A program made the position numbers and the translations under genes. DNA of 64,000 nucleotides from Marinospirillum celere (GTDB lineage Bacteria > Pseudomonadota > Gammaproteobacteria > Pseudomonadales > Halomonadaceae). Shown in pieces: positions 1 to 8,448 of the stretch. The stretch's first letter is position 1; every line of letters begins with the position of its first letter. The stretch is from positions 1-64,000 of the forward strand of contig NZ_FOLH01000006.1 in the NCBI RefSeq assembly GCF_900112235.1, given 5' to 3'. Below the pieces are notes generated by a model. The model searched no databases, had not been told where the DNA came from, and was given only the letters and a program-made list of their open reading frames with translations.

Positions 1-51
1 AAAGGCCCCGCTTGTTTCTTATTTTCTAAATCAGCAGAAGCTTAATTCAAC

Positions 52-1263
52 TTAGTTGTTGACTAGACGACACTGGCTTTGTGAAAGCGGACGGAAGGCT
101 TCATCACCTGGGATGGTACGAACAATCTTGTACAGATCCCACTCACCAGAAGATTCTGCAGGTGTTTTAACCTCGGCCAGGTACATATCGTGAACCATGC
201 GGCCGTCTTCGCGGACATAACCACCTTTGGCGAACATGTCGTTGATTTCGTTGTTAGCCATCCATTCACGAACAACTGATGCTTTGTCACTGCCAGTCGC
301 TTCAACACCTTTCAAGTAGTGCATGGTGCTGGAGTAGATACCGGCTTGAACCATAGAAGGGCGAGCGCCAGTGCGATCATAGAAGCGATCAGCCCAAGCA
401 CGTGCATCTTCATCCATATCCCAGTACCAGCCAGTGGTCAGTTGAATGCCTTGAGCGGTTTGAGTGCCCAGGGCGTGAACGTCATTCAGGAAGAGCAGCA
501 GAGCAGCAATCGTTTGACCGGCTTGGGCCAGACCAAACTCACCTGCGGTTTGGATAGAGTTAACGGTGTCACCGCCGGCATTGGCTAAACCAACAACCTG
601 AGCACCAGAGGATTGAGCCTGCAAAACGTAAGAAGAGAAGTCACTGGTTCCCAGTGGGTGACGAACCGTGTTTACTACAGTGCCACCATTGGCTTCTACA
701 ACGTTACGTACATCGTTTTCCAGGGCATGACCGAAAGCATAATCAGCGGTTAGCATGAACCAGCTCTCACCACCTTCAGCTACAACAGCTGCTGCAGTAC
801 CATTAGCCAGTGGATAGGTGTCGTAAGTCCAGTGGATGTGGTTAGGTGTGCAGTGTTCATTGGTGATACTGGAAGCTGCAGAACCGTTAACCAGACCCAG
901 GGTGTTAGTACCATCCATAACCCGCGTGGCAGCAATGGTCACCGAAGAAGCCACCAGACCCTGAACCATATCAACATTATCCCGCTCAACCCACTGACGC
1001 ACGGTGCTGGAAGCTACGTCAGGACTGTTACGGTCATCAGCACTGAGAATGCGTATATTGGCACCGTTAATGGAGCCACCAAATTCTTCAACAGCCATAC
1101 GCAGAGCAGTCAAACCATTTGGCCCGGCCAGATCCCGGTAAATACCAGACATATCTGCCAGATAGCCGATGCGAATTTCATTATTAGAGATTTCAGCCTG
1201 AGCTGCGCTCATGCCCATAGCTGTTGCGATTGCTGCCGTTAATGCAGTTTTCATCAGTTTCAT
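52..1263 (-). CDS. Branched-chain amino acid ABC transporter substrate-binding protein (LivJ/K-like)
   Basis: Periplasmic binding protein of the Peripla_BP_6 (Leu/Ile/Val-binding) family, 403 aa from the start chosen here. The open frame extends 19 codons further upstream, but the ATG at 1261-1263 has a GGAG at 1271-1274 (7-nt spacer) and begins a clean Sec signal peptide (MKLMKTALTAAIATAMGMSA, cleavage after AQA). The mature protein opens EIRIGYLADMSG, the typical first beta strand of this fold. It follows livG and livF on the same strand. Permease genes (livH/livM) are not in the window and could lie beyond position 1. Ligand specificity is inferred from family and context; related proteins also bind amides or short organic acids. 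Confidence 0.88.
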   Translation of the reverse strand: MKLMKTALTAAIATAMGMSAAQAEISNNEIRIGYLADMSGIYRDLAGPNGLTALRMAVEEFGGSINGANIRILSADDRNSPDVASSTVRQWVERDNVDMVQGLVASSVTIAATRVMDGTNTLGLVNGSAASSITNEHCTPNHIHWTYDTYPLANGTAAAVVAEGGESWFMLTADYAFGHALENDVRNVVEANGGTVVNTVRHPLGTSDFSSYVLQAQSSGAQVVGLANAGGDTVNSIQTAGEFGLAQAGQTIAALLLFLNDVHALGTQTAQGIQLTTGWYWDMDEDARAWADRFYDRTGARPSMVQAGIYSSTMHYLKGVEATGSDKASVVREWMANNEINDMFAKGGYVREDGRMVHDMYLAEVKTPAESSGEWDLYKIVRTIPGDEAFRPLSQSQCRLVNN

Positions 1264-1371
1264 TGTTTTTCTCCGATGCCTTGCAGGCTCTTGTTTTTGT
1301 TTTGCTTGTTGGTTTTTCATCCGTGAATAGCCTTTTGGCTAGTTAAAATCCGTGTTCGGGTTATCCAGGCG

Positions 1372-2082
1372 CTACACGCCCAGATAGGTGTTCAGTATGT
1401 CCTGTTTGCTTTCCAGCTCTTCTTTTTTGATTTCTTCGACGATCTGACCGTGCTCCATAATGTAATGGCGATCAGCAATCGGGGCTGCAAAACGGAAGTT
1501 TTGTTCAACCAAAAGAATGGTCAGATTTTTGGCTTTAAGCTTGTTAAGCACTTCAGCCAATTTTTGGACGATAACCGGAGCCAGACCTTCAGTGATTTCA
1601 TCCAGCAGGAGCATATTGGCTCCAGTGCGCAGGATACGAGCCATGGCCAGCATTTGCTGTTCACCACCGGATAGCTGAGTACCGCGACTTCTGCGACGCT
1701 CATACAGGTTGGGGAACATGTCATAGATTTCATCCAGACTCATACCGCCGCTGCGAACCGTGGGTGGTAACAAGAGGTTTTCTTCCACGCTTAAGCTGGC
1801 AAAAATACCGCGCTCTTCCGGGCAGTAACCCACACCCAAACGGGCAATATGATGAGGCGCTGTATTAATGGTTTCATTACCATTGATCATGATGGAACCA
1901 GTACGACGTCCAACCATGTTCATAATGGATTTGAGGGTGGTACTACGTCCGGCACCGTTACGACCCAGCAAGGTCACCAGTTCACCACGATTGATCTGAA
2001 GATCAATACCGTGAAGGATATGGGATTCCCCATAGTAGGCATGCAGATCGGTAATACGCAGTTGTTCGTAAGCCTTACTCAT
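1372..2082 (-). CDS. livF: Branched-chain amino acid ABC transporter ATP-binding protein LivF
   Basis: Cytoplasmic ATPase subunit, 236 aa, typical LivF length. The Walker A loop at residues 40-47 reads GRNGAGRS, so the usual P-loop lysine is Arg46 (codon 1945-1947). The signature motif LSGGEQQ (about residue 137), Walker B LLLDEITEG (about 158) and a switch histidine region (LLVEQN) are present. Its ATG overlaps the livG stop by one base (TGATG), which implies translational coupling. As I recall, an Arg at this Walker A position recurs in LivF-type ATPases, so the subunit is not necessarily dead. The substrate is inferred from the neighbouring binding protein and the LiuR site upstream of livG. 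Confidence 0.9.
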   Translation of the reverse strand: MSKAYEQLRITDLHAYYGESHILHGIDLQINRGELVTLLGRNGAGRSTTLKSIMNMVGRRTGSIMINGNETINTAPHHIARLGVGYCPEERGIFASLSVEENLLLPPTVRSGGMSLDEIYDMFPNLYERRRSRGTQLSGGEQQMLAMARILRTGANMLLLDEITEGLAPVIVQKLAEVLNKLKAKNLTILLVEQNFRFAAPIADRHYIMEHGQIVEEIKKEELESKQDILNTYLGV

Positions 2083-2855
2083 CAGTGGGCCCCCTTCACT
2101 TCAGCATCTTCACTGCCCATGTAGGCTTCACGCACCTTGGGATTTTGGGAAACGTTGGCATAATCGCCTTCAGCCAGGACAGCACCACGCGCCAGAACGG
2201 TAATCTTGTCGCAGAGTTTACTGACCACGCCTAGGTTATGCTCAACCATCAGAATCGTACGCCCTACTGCCGCTTGGCGAATCAGTTCAACGACCTTATC
2301 AACGTCTTCATGACCCATGCCCTGGGTTGGTTCATCGAGCAACATCACAGTGGGCTCCATGGCCAGGGTGGTTGCCAACTCCAAAGCCCGCTTGCGGCCA
2401 TAGGGCAGCTCAACAGTAATAGTGTTGGAATACTCCTCCAGACCTACAGACTCCAAAAGCTCCATAGCGCGATCGTTGAGCTTGTCCAACACCCGCTCAT
2501 GTTTCCAAAAGTGGAAGGAGTTACCCATGGGGCGTTGTAAGGCCACCCGCACGTTTTCCAATACTGTCATGTGTGGAAACACAGCAGAAATCTGAAAAGA
2601 GCGGACCAGGCCCTTACGAGCGATTTGGTTGGATTTGAGTTTGGTAATCGACTCACCCTGGTAAAGAATCTCTCCACGGGTGGGGGGCAGATATTTTGTC
2701 AGGAGGTTGAAGACCGTGGTTTTACCAGCACCATTAGGACCAATCAGGGCATGAATCGTACCCTTCTCAACCTGCAGGTCTACTGAGTCAACAGCTGTGA
2801 AGCCGCGAAACTCTTTAGTCAGACCTCGCGTTTCTAACACGAACTCCTGGCTCAT
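2082..2855 (-). CDS. livG: Branched-chain amino acid ABC transporter ATP-binding protein LivG
   Basis: ATPase subunit of 257 aa with a canonical Walker A (GPNGAGKTT), a LivG-type signature (ELPYGRKRALELA) and Walker B (VMLLDEPTQG). The open frame runs 41 codons upstream, but that extension covers the probable promoter/operator. The ATG at 2853-2855 has AGAGGAT just upstream and starts MSQEFVLETRGLTKEF, the normal N-terminus. It is the first gene of a livG-livF-binding-protein unit. A LiuR-like palindrome lies 87 bp upstream (2942-2957), so the transporter is probably co-regulated with valine catabolism. Confidence 0.9.
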   Translation of the reverse strand: MSQEFVLETRGLTKEFRGFTAVDSVDLQVEKGTIHALIGPNGAGKTTVFNLLTKYLPPTRGEILYQGESITKLKSNQIARKGLVRSFQISAVFPHMTVLENVRVALQRPMGNSFHFWKHERVLDKLNDRAMELLESVGLEEYSNTITVELPYGRKRALELATTLAMEPTVMLLDEPTQGMGHEDVDKVVELIRQAAVGRTILMVEHNLGVVSKLCDKITVLARGAVLAEGDYANVSQNPKVREAYMGSEDAEVKGAH

Positions 2856-2941
2856 AGTGAATCCTCTTGCTGTGGGCTTAAGCCCTGTTGTTTTTGTTGC
2901 AGCTAGTCTTACTGAGCTTGTCGAACCAGTCTTAAATGACC

Positions 2942-2957
2942 TTGACGTAAACGTAAA
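2942..2957. promoter_or_regulatory. LiuR-like operator upstream of livG
   Basis: TTGACGTAAACGTAAA is an imperfect palindrome of two ACGT-containing arms. It differs at one base from the site upstream of the MerR gene at 10652-10667. It matches the known LiuR (MerR-family branched-chain amino acid catabolism regulator) consensus of gammaproteobacteria, roughly TTTACGTNNACGTAAA. It lies between prpE and livG, so the relevant target is livG. Confidence 0.75.
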
Positions 2958-3008
2958 CCATATCAACAGGATCGACAAGAGGGTTTTTTGACTTTTTTGC
3001 GATTTTTG

Positions 3009-4913
3009 TTAATTCACCTTGGATTTAGTAATGCCTGCCTGATCCAACGCTTCACCAATTTCCGGCAAAATGGAAAGATCATCAATCGTTGAAGGCGGCG
3101 CATAGTCTTCACCCTCGGCAATTTTGCGCAGAATCGCACGCAGAATCTTCCCAGAACGGGTTTTCGGCAAGCGTTTGACCACCAGCGCTTTCTGGAAACA
3201 AGCCAGCGCACCAATCTTTTCACGTACCAGGGCAATAAGCTCCTTCTCCAGCTGCTCATGGCTGATGTCCGCCCCATCCTTGAGTAGAATCAACCCCACC
3301 GGTAACTGGCCCTTCAGCTCGTCAGAAACGCCAATGACCGCACATTCCGCCACTGCCGGATGGGTCGCTACCACTTCTTCCATTTCCCCCGTAGAAAGGC
3401 GGTGACCGGAGACATTAATCACATCATCAGTACGGCCCATGATGTAAACAAAGCCTTCCTGGTCGATATAGCCGCCATCCCCGGTGTGGTAGTAGCCCTT
3501 AAAGGTGCTCAGATAGGATTTCAGATAGCGCTCATGGTCACCCCAAAGGGTTTGAGCCACACCCGGCGGCAAGGGCAGCTTGATTGCAATGGAGCCCATT
3601 TCATCTGGCTCGGCCTGGGAACCATCTGGACGCAAGACTTGAACATCATAGCCAGGTACACCCCGGTTAGTAGAGCCCACGCGGAGATCACCCTCGCCCA
3701 TGCCGGTTAGCGGTGCCGTTACCGGCCAGCCGGTTTCGGTTTGCCACCAGTGGTCAAACACTGGCTTTTTAGACATTTCGTGGAGCCAGTGGTAAGTGGG
3801 TGAATCCAGCTTTTCACCAGCAACAAAAATATGCTTGAGCGAAGAGACATCATATTGGCGGAACAGCTCACCTTCCGGGTCTTCCTTGCGAATAGCACGG
3901 AAAGCGGTAGGTGCACAGAAGATGCCGTTGACACCGTATTCCTGAATCACCCGCCAGAAGGCCCCAGCATCCGGTGTGCGTACTGGCTTACCTTCGTAGA
4001 AGATGCTGGTGCAACCACCCATCAGTGGGCCATAAACGATGAAGGAATGGCCAACCACCCAGCCAATATCAGAAATACCCCACCAGGTATCGCCATCCTG
4101 CATGTTATAGACATTGCGCAGGGCAAAATTCAGCGCCACGGCATGGCCGCCATTCTCACGCAGCACGCCCTTGGGCTTGCCGGTGGTGCCGGAGGTATAC
4201 ATGATATACAGCGGGTCTGTAGCCGCCACCGAGACACACTCAGCGGGCGTTACATCCTCTTGCACTTGAAACCAGTCCAGATCCCGGCCTGCTTGCATTT
4301 GCGCCTTAATTTGCGGGCGCTGCAACAGAATGACTTTTTCTGGCTTATGAGTGGCTTCTTCAATCGCGGCATCGACCAGCGGCTTGTATTCAATCACCTT
4401 GGTAAATTCAATGCCGCAGGAAGCCGTCAACACCACCTTGGGTTTGGAGTCATCAATACGCACTGCCAACTCATGGGGTGCAAAACCGCCAAAAACCACT
4501 GAATGCACTGCGCCCAGACGCGCGCAGGCGAGCATGGCAATGGCTGCTTCCGGCACCATGGGCATGTAGATAATGACCCCATCGCCCTTACCAATGCCCT
4601 GAGCCTTGAGCGCACCAGCAAAGCGCTTGACGTCTTCCAACAACTGATTATAGGTGAAGGTTTTTTTGGTATCTGTCACCGGCGAATCATAAATCAGCGC
4701 AATGCGATCACCCTTGCCGTCTTCGACATGGCGATCCAGCGCCAGATAACAGGAATTCAGCTCACCATCGGCATACCACTGGTGAGTCCCATCGGCGTTT
4801 TCCTTGAGAATCTGGGTTGGCTTCTTGTACCAAGCAATTTGATCGGCCTGCTCGGCCCAGAAACTCTCCGGGTTTTTCAATGCACGCTCACGTGCGTCTT
4901 GTGCTTGTTGCAT
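3009..4913 (-). CDS. prpE: Propionyl-CoA synthetase-like acyl-CoA ligase (PrpE/ACSS3 type)
   Basis: AMP-forming short-chain acyl-CoA ligase, 634 aa. It has the ATP-binding loop YTSGTTGKPKG (about residue 245), the TETGW motif and the C-terminal acylatable lysine motif KTRSGKILR. The stretch SDIGWVVGHSFIVYGPL followed by CAPTAFRAIRKEDPEG resembles PrpE/ACSS3 more than acetyl-CoA synthetase Acs, and the length fits PrpE (about 630 aa). Expected reaction: propionate (or another short acid) + ATP + CoA to acyl-CoA. The setting next to valine catabolic genes, which lead to propionyl-CoA, supports this. A GAGG precedes the ATG, and a LiuR half site lies 30 bp upstream. Acetate as the main substrate cannot be excluded. 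Confidence 0.8.
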   Translation of the reverse strand: MQQAQDARERALKNPESFWAEQADQIAWYKKPTQILKENADGTHQWYADGELNSCYLALDRHVEDGKGDRIALIYDSPVTDTKKTFTYNQLLEDVKRFAGALKAQGIGKGDGVIIYMPMVPEAAIAMLACARLGAVHSVVFGGFAPHELAVRIDDSKPKVVLTASCGIEFTKVIEYKPLVDAAIEEATHKPEKVILLQRPQIKAQMQAGRDLDWFQVQEDVTPAECVSVAATDPLYIMYTSGTTGKPKGVLRENGGHAVALNFALRNVYNMQDGDTWWGISDIGWVVGHSFIVYGPLMGGCTSIFYEGKPVRTPDAGAFWRVIQEYGVNGIFCAPTAFRAIRKEDPEGELFRQYDVSSLKHIFVAGEKLDSPTYHWLHEMSKKPVFDHWWQTETGWPVTAPLTGMGEGDLRVGSTNRGVPGYDVQVLRPDGSQAEPDEMGSIAIKLPLPPGVAQTLWGDHERYLKSYLSTFKGYYHTGDGGYIDQEGFVYIMGRTDDVINVSGHRLSTGEMEEVVATHPAVAECAVIGVSDELKGQLPVGLILLKDGADISHEQLEKELIALVREKIGALACFQKALVVKRLPKTRSGKILRAILRKIAEGEDYAPPSTIDDLSILPEIGEALDQAGITKSKVN

Positions 4914-4942
4914 GTGAACCTCGTCTCTGTTTTGTTTTTGTT

Positions 4943-4958
4943 TTGACGTAAATGATTG
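4943..4958. promoter_or_regulatory. Possible degenerate LiuR site upstream of prpE
   Basis: TTGACGTAAATGATTG keeps one perfect LiuR-like arm (TTGACGTAAA, identical to the livG site) but the second arm is lost. It sits 30-45 bp upstream of the prpE ATG. Whether one arm is enough for binding cannot be judged from sequence. Confidence 0.4.
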
Positions 4959-4985
4959 GCTGTGCTTCGGCTAGCCTCTGGCCTC

Positions 4986-5056
4986 AAGGGCAGGGCATTA
5001 CCTGTCAGGACGCGTAAATACATCCCTGTAAGCTCCGACCACAACGTCTTGCCCTT
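4986..5056 (+). repeat. Dispersed palindromic repeat, family 1, copy A
   Basis: Contains the 25-bp family core at 5010-5034 (ACGCGTAAATAC, then A, then TCCCTGTAAGCT) on the plus strand. It is enclosed by the inverted arms AAGGGCA (4986-4992) and TGCCCTT (5050-5056). The central hairpin found in copies C and D is not clear here. Together with the family-2 repeat that follows, it fills the 297-bp gap between prpE and mmsB, where I see no gene. Confidence 0.7.
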
Positions 5057-5087
5057 CCGTGACCACCCAAGGCGGCTAGTACCAAAG

Positions 5088-5193
5088 CGCGACAAGGGTG
5101 TCTGTTGCCAGCGTAGCAGGGACTGCGCAGCGCGGCGCTTGAGGCAAGGAAAGCCGAGCGCGCCGAAAAACAGATCTCCCTTGTCATAGCGCT
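5088..5193. repeat. Dispersed palindromic repeat, family 2, copy 1
   Basis: A long interrupted palindrome. The outer arms are GACAAGGG (5091-5098) and CCCTTGTC (5178-5185), with CTGTT/AACAG and GCGC pairs inside and outside them. The interior has TTGCC...GGCAA pairing around CTGCGCAG. The segment at 5141-5160 (GAGGCAAGGAAAGCCGAGCG) is nearly the same as GAGGCAGGATGCCGAGCG in the repeat between leuD and leuB, which defines the family. The element ends 18 bp before the mmsB stop. Confidence 0.6.
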
Positions 5194-5210
5194 CACGCCT
5201 GGCCGACCCC

Positions 5211-6095
5211 TTACTCAGCAAACATCTTCTGGATGCTGGAGAAGTCCAGGCCGCCATTGCCTTTTTGGGCATGCAAAGCGAAGAGGTTGCGCGCCAGGCT
5301 GCCCATGGGAACGGAGGATTTGCTGGCAACAGCAGTATCCAGCGCCAGCCCCAGGTCTTTGGCCATCAGGTCAACCTGGAAGCCGCCCTGGTAGTTGTTG
5401 GATGAAGGCACGCCTTCCATCACGCCAGGCCAGGGGTTGTAGACGTTAAGGGTCCAGTTGCCGCCCGAGCTTTGCTTCATGATTTCGGAGAGCACCGCTG
5501 GATCCAGGCCATTTTTGACGCCCATCGCCAGGGATTCAGTCGTCCCTGCCATGAGTACGGCCAGCAGCATGTTGTTGCAGATTTTGGCAATCTGACCAGC
5601 ACCGGCATCTCCCGCGTGGAAAGTAGCTTTAGCCATGGGTTCGAGAATAGGTTTGGCTTGATCAAAAGCTTCTTTATCACCACCACAGATAAAGGTCAGG
5701 GTGCCGGCTTTGGCACCACCGACACCACCGGAAACCGGAGTATCCATAAAGCGGATTTTCTTTTCAGCAGCAACTGCAGCGACCTTGCGTGCCGTGTCAG
5801 CGGCGATAGTTGAGGAATCCAGCACCAGGGTTCCAGCAGGCAGTTGGCTGAACAGACCTTCAGCACCCAGGTAAAGGCTTTCCACGTGCTGGCTGGCGGG
5901 CAGCATGGATACCACCACTTCTGCACCCTTGGCTGCTTCAGCCGCTGAAGTAGCGGTTTTGCCACCGGCACCTTGTAGTTCTTTCAGCGCAGCATCACTC
6001 AGGTCAAAGCCAGTCACGTCATGGCCTGCCTTAACCAGGTTTTGCGCCATGGGACCACCCATATTGCCAAGACCGATAAATGCGATTTTTGTCAT
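5211..6095 (-). CDS. mmsB: 3-hydroxyisobutyrate dehydrogenase
   Basis: NAD-dependent oxidation of 3-hydroxyisobutyrate to methylmalonate semialdehyde, a late step of valine degradation. At 294 aa it is full length. It has the N-terminal dinucleotide motif GLGNMGGPMAQNL (residues 8-20), the substrate-binding DTPVSGG and the catalytic-lysine helix GAGQIAKICNNML (about residue 170). The leader CCGGAGAAAAACA-ATG is almost identical to that of the binding-protein gene at 1263. It lies downstream of the hydrolase gene, separated by a family-1 repeat. The usual partner mmsA (methylmalonate-semialdehyde dehydrogenase) is not in this window. Confidence 0.93.
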   Translation of the reverse strand: MTKIAFIGLGNMGGPMAQNLVKAGHDVTGFDLSDAALKELQGAGGKTATSAAEAAKGAEVVVSMLPASQHVESLYLGAEGLFSQLPAGTLVLDSSTIAADTARKVAAVAAEKKIRFMDTPVSGGVGGAKAGTLTFICGGDKEAFDQAKPILEPMAKATFHAGDAGAGQIAKICNNMLLAVLMAGTTESLAMGVKNGLDPAVLSEIMKQSSGGNWTLNVYNPWPGVMEGVPSSNNYQGGFQVDLMAKDLGLALDTAVASKSSVPMGSLARNLFALHAQKGNGGLDFSSIQKMFAE

Positions 6096-6144
6096 TGTTT
6101 TTCTCCGGTTACTAGTTCGTGTGTAATGAATGTGACTACTTCAA

Positions 6145-6297
6145 GGGGAAAGGCGTGAAGCAATTCAGGCCTTTCCCAACATACAGTTGTGGCCGACCTA
6201 CATGGATGTAGGAAGTGCAGAAATTCATCAGGAGTGAATTCTGCCGGAGCTTACAGGGACGTATTCACGCGTCCTGTAATTGCTTTACTCTTTTCCC
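6145..6297 (-). repeat. Dispersed palindromic repeat, family 1, copy B
   Basis: The family core is on the minus strand at 6247-6271. Outer arms are AAGCAATTCAGG (6158-6169) with CCTGTAATTGCTT (6273-6285), extended by GGGGAAA/TTTTCCC at 6145 and 6291. Inside are two more hairpins: CCTACAT-GG-ATGTAGG (6197-6212) and GCAGAAATTCA/TGAATTCTGC (6217-6244). It occupies nearly all of the 222-bp gap between the hydrolase gene and mmsB. Confidence 0.7.
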
Positions 6298-6317
6298 AGT
6301 GACTCCCGGCCTCACGC

Positions 6318-7439
6318 TCAGAGGTCATTCAACGGATTAATCCCCCAAAGCGGTTCAAAAAAGCTATCAACCCACTGCTGTTCCACGCTGCCTGCTGTTG
6401 GGTAGCGCCAGCGGGGCTTTTTGTCTTTGTCGATTAAAAGCGCTCTGATACCTTCAGCAAATTCCCCTTTCAGAGCACAGTTCACGGAAACCGTCAGCTC
6501 CTGCTGAAAGACTTCTTTCAAAGAGGCATGGCGAGTGCGCCTGAGTTGTTCTTGTATCAACAGCATGGAAGTAGGCGAGCCCGCCGCCAGGGTGGATACC
6601 GCACGATTCAACCACTTGTCATCGCCCTGGTAGCTGGTGATTTTTTTAATTCGTTCCAACGGCGAATCTGCATCAGTCAGGTACTGAATCTGCTGGTAGT
6701 GATCCTGGACGGGTGAATCCGGCAGTTCTGCCAAGCAGGGTTCTTCAAATTCACGCAGGGTTTGATTAACGGTTTTCCAAGGGTCTTCCCAACCGGCTTC
6801 TTCCAGCGCACCCAGTACCCGATTACGGTGTTCGTGGGTGATAAAGCGGTCGGCCAGGCCGGTAAATAGCGCATCAGCAGCGTTGATGTTAGCTCCGGTC
6901 AGGCCGAGGAAGAGGCCTGTGCGGCCGGGCATGTGGTTGAGGAACCAGCTACCGCCGACATCCGGGTAGAGGCCGATGGTGATTTCCGGCATGGCCAGGC
7001 GCGAATTTTCGGTAACGACTCGGTAGGCCGCACCAGCCATCAGGCCCATACCACCGCCCATGACGATGCCGTTACCCCAAACGATCAAGGGTTTGGGGTA
7101 GGTGTGGATCAGGTAGTCAAGGCGGTATTCGGTGGAGAAAAAGGTTTCGGCATAGGCGTTGGTTTTGGCTGGATCACCACCACCCGAATATTCCGTCATC
7201 GACCGGTAGAGAGCGACGATATCGCCACCCGCACAGAAGGCCTTGTCGCCACTCCCTTCCAGCCAGACAGCGGCAATACGCTTGTCATCGGCCCAGCTGC
7301 GGAATTTGGGCAGCAGCTGCTCGATCATTTCCAGCGACAAGGCATTGAGGGCTTTGGGCGCATTCAGAGTCGCCACCCCCAGCAACTGGCCGTTGTTAAG
7401 CGGCAGTTCGCTGAAAATTACCGGTAAATCAGTTGTCAT
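6318..7439 (-). CDS. 3-hydroxyisobutyryl-CoA hydrolase (crotonase family)
   Basis: Crotonase-fold thioesterase, 373 aa, the usual length for HIBCH and about 110 aa longer than plain enoyl-CoA hydratases. It should release 3-hydroxyisobutyrate from its CoA ester in valine degradation. Supporting motifs are KAFCAGGDIVALY (oxyanion hole), NGIVMGGGMGLM, and PEITIGLYPDVGGSWFLN, which is diagnostic of the HIBCH subgroup. The C-terminal part (FAEGIRALLIDKDKKPRW) is also typical. The substrate follows from its position between an enoyl-CoA hydratase gene and mmsB. The ribosome binding site is weak (AGAG). Confidence 0.9.
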   Translation of the reverse strand: MTTDLPVIFSELPLNNGQLLGVATLNAPKALNALSLEMIEQLLPKFRSWADDKRIAAVWLEGSGDKAFCAGGDIVALYRSMTEYSGGGDPAKTNAYAETFFSTEYRLDYLIHTYPKPLIVWGNGIVMGGGMGLMAGAAYRVVTENSRLAMPEITIGLYPDVGGSWFLNHMPGRTGLFLGLTGANINAADALFTGLADRFITHEHRNRVLGALEEAGWEDPWKTVNQTLREFEEPCLAELPDSPVQDHYQQIQYLTDADSPLERIKKITSYQGDDKWLNRAVSTLAAGSPTSMLLIQEQLRRTRHASLKEVFQQELTVSVNCALKGEFAEGIRALLIDKDKKPRWRYPTAGSVEQQWVDSFFEPLWGINPLNDL

Positions 7440-7524
7440 GGCTAGCTCTCTTGGTTGTTAACATTTTCTTCTTGCTACTTTCAAATAGCTGCTCGCTTTT
7501 GCAAGGCAGCCCTGAGGCAAATCC

Positions 7525-7623
7525 GGAACGAGGCACTACAGGTCAGGACGCATGAATACATCCCTGTAAGCTCTGACTGCAACCTCCTGTTGCAGACAGC
7601 CTGACCTTGCAGCACCTCGTTCC
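7525..7623 (+). repeat. Dispersed palindromic repeat, family 1, copy C
   Basis: Nested perfect arms: GGAACGAGG (7525-7533) with CCTCGTTCC (7615-7623), AGGTCAGG (7540-7547) with CCTGACCT (7600-7607), and the central hairpin CTGCAAC-CTCCT-GTTGCAG (7577-7595). The conserved core is on the plus strand at 7548-7572. It lies in the gap between the enoyl-CoA hydratase and hydrolase genes. Confidence 0.75.
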
Positions 7624-7668
7624 TGCATCAGTTCGCCTGACAAGTGCATGCCTCGCCACTGGAACCTC

Positions 7669-8448
7669 TTACCTGTTCTTCCACTCAGCCTGGCGCTTGT
7701 TCAAAAACGCCTGGACGCCTTCTTTTTGGTCTTCGGTATCGAAGAGGTCGACAAAGAGTTCACGCTCCAAGCGCCAGCCTTCGTCATGGCCTTTAGCATC
7801 TCGGGCATTCATAACCAGAGTTTTGCAGGAGGCAATGGAAGAAGGTGATTGCTGACAGGCCATTTCTGCCAATTCCAGGGCCTTTTCCAGCGCCTTGCCT
7901 GTAGGCACGACTTCTTCAACCAGACCGATTTCCAAAGCTTTGTCGGCTTTCAGGCGTTCGCCGCAGAGGATCATGCGTTTGGCCCAGCCTTCACCCACCA
8001 GCCAGGGTAGGTTTTGGGTGCCACCCGCACAGGGCAGGAGGCCGACCTTGGCTTCGGGCAGAGCCATTTGGGCCTGTTCTTCCGCGACACGAATATCGCA
8101 AGAGAGGGCGCATTCCAGGCCACCACCCATGGCATAGCCGTTGATAGCAGCGATGGAGACACCACGGAAGTTAGTCAGGGCTTCAAAGGCTAGGCCAAAG
8201 TGGCGGGCCATGTCGCGGGCAACGGCTTTATCGCCATCAGCAAATTTGTTGAGATCAGCACCGGCTGAGAAGAATTTTTCGCCTTCACCCGTTATGACCA
8301 GGGCAAAGATGTCCAGGTCGGCATTCAGGTCTTCGACCAGCTTTTTCAGGCCAGACAAGGATTCTTCATTCCAGGTGTTGGCCGGTGGGTTGTTGATGGT
8401 GATCAGGGCGATATGGCCGCGTTTTTCGTATTTCAGCAGATCAGTCAT
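7669..8448 (-). CDS. Enoyl-CoA hydratase, probable methacrylyl-CoA hydratase
   Basis: Crotonase of 259 aa. Motifs are GEKFFSAGADLNKFA (oxyanion hole), NGYAMGGGLECALSCDIRVA with a candidate catalytic glutamate, and PEAKVGLLPCAGGTQ. Its start overlaps the stop of the acyl-CoA dehydrogenase gene by one base (TAATG), so the two are translationally coupled. In this setting the likely reaction is hydration of methacrylyl-CoA to 3-hydroxyisobutyryl-CoA. The family is broad and a general short-chain enoyl-CoA specificity is possible. Confidence 0.87.
   Translation of the reverse strand: MTDLLKYEKRGHIALITINNPPANTWNEESLSGLKKLVEDLNADLDIFALVITGEGEKFFSAGADLNKFADGDKAVARDMARHFGLAFEALTNFRGVSIAAINGYAMGGGLECALSCDIRVAEEQAQMALPEAKVGLLPCAGGTQNLPWLVGEGWAKRMILCGERLKADKALEIGLVEEVVPTGKALEKALELAEMACQQSPSSIASCKTLVMNARDAKGHDEGWRLERELFVDLFDTEDQKEGVQAFLNKRQAEWKNR

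Noticed and set aside
1-51. Terminator after the binding-protein gene
   Set aside because: The window starts with AAAGGCCCCG, which could be one arm of a hairpin, but the other arm would be outside the window.
3009-4913. Acetyl-CoA synthetase Acs
   Set aside because: Length and the SDIGWVVGHSFIVYGPL / CAPTAFRAIRKEDPEG pattern fit PrpE/ACSS3 better, although acetate use is not excluded.
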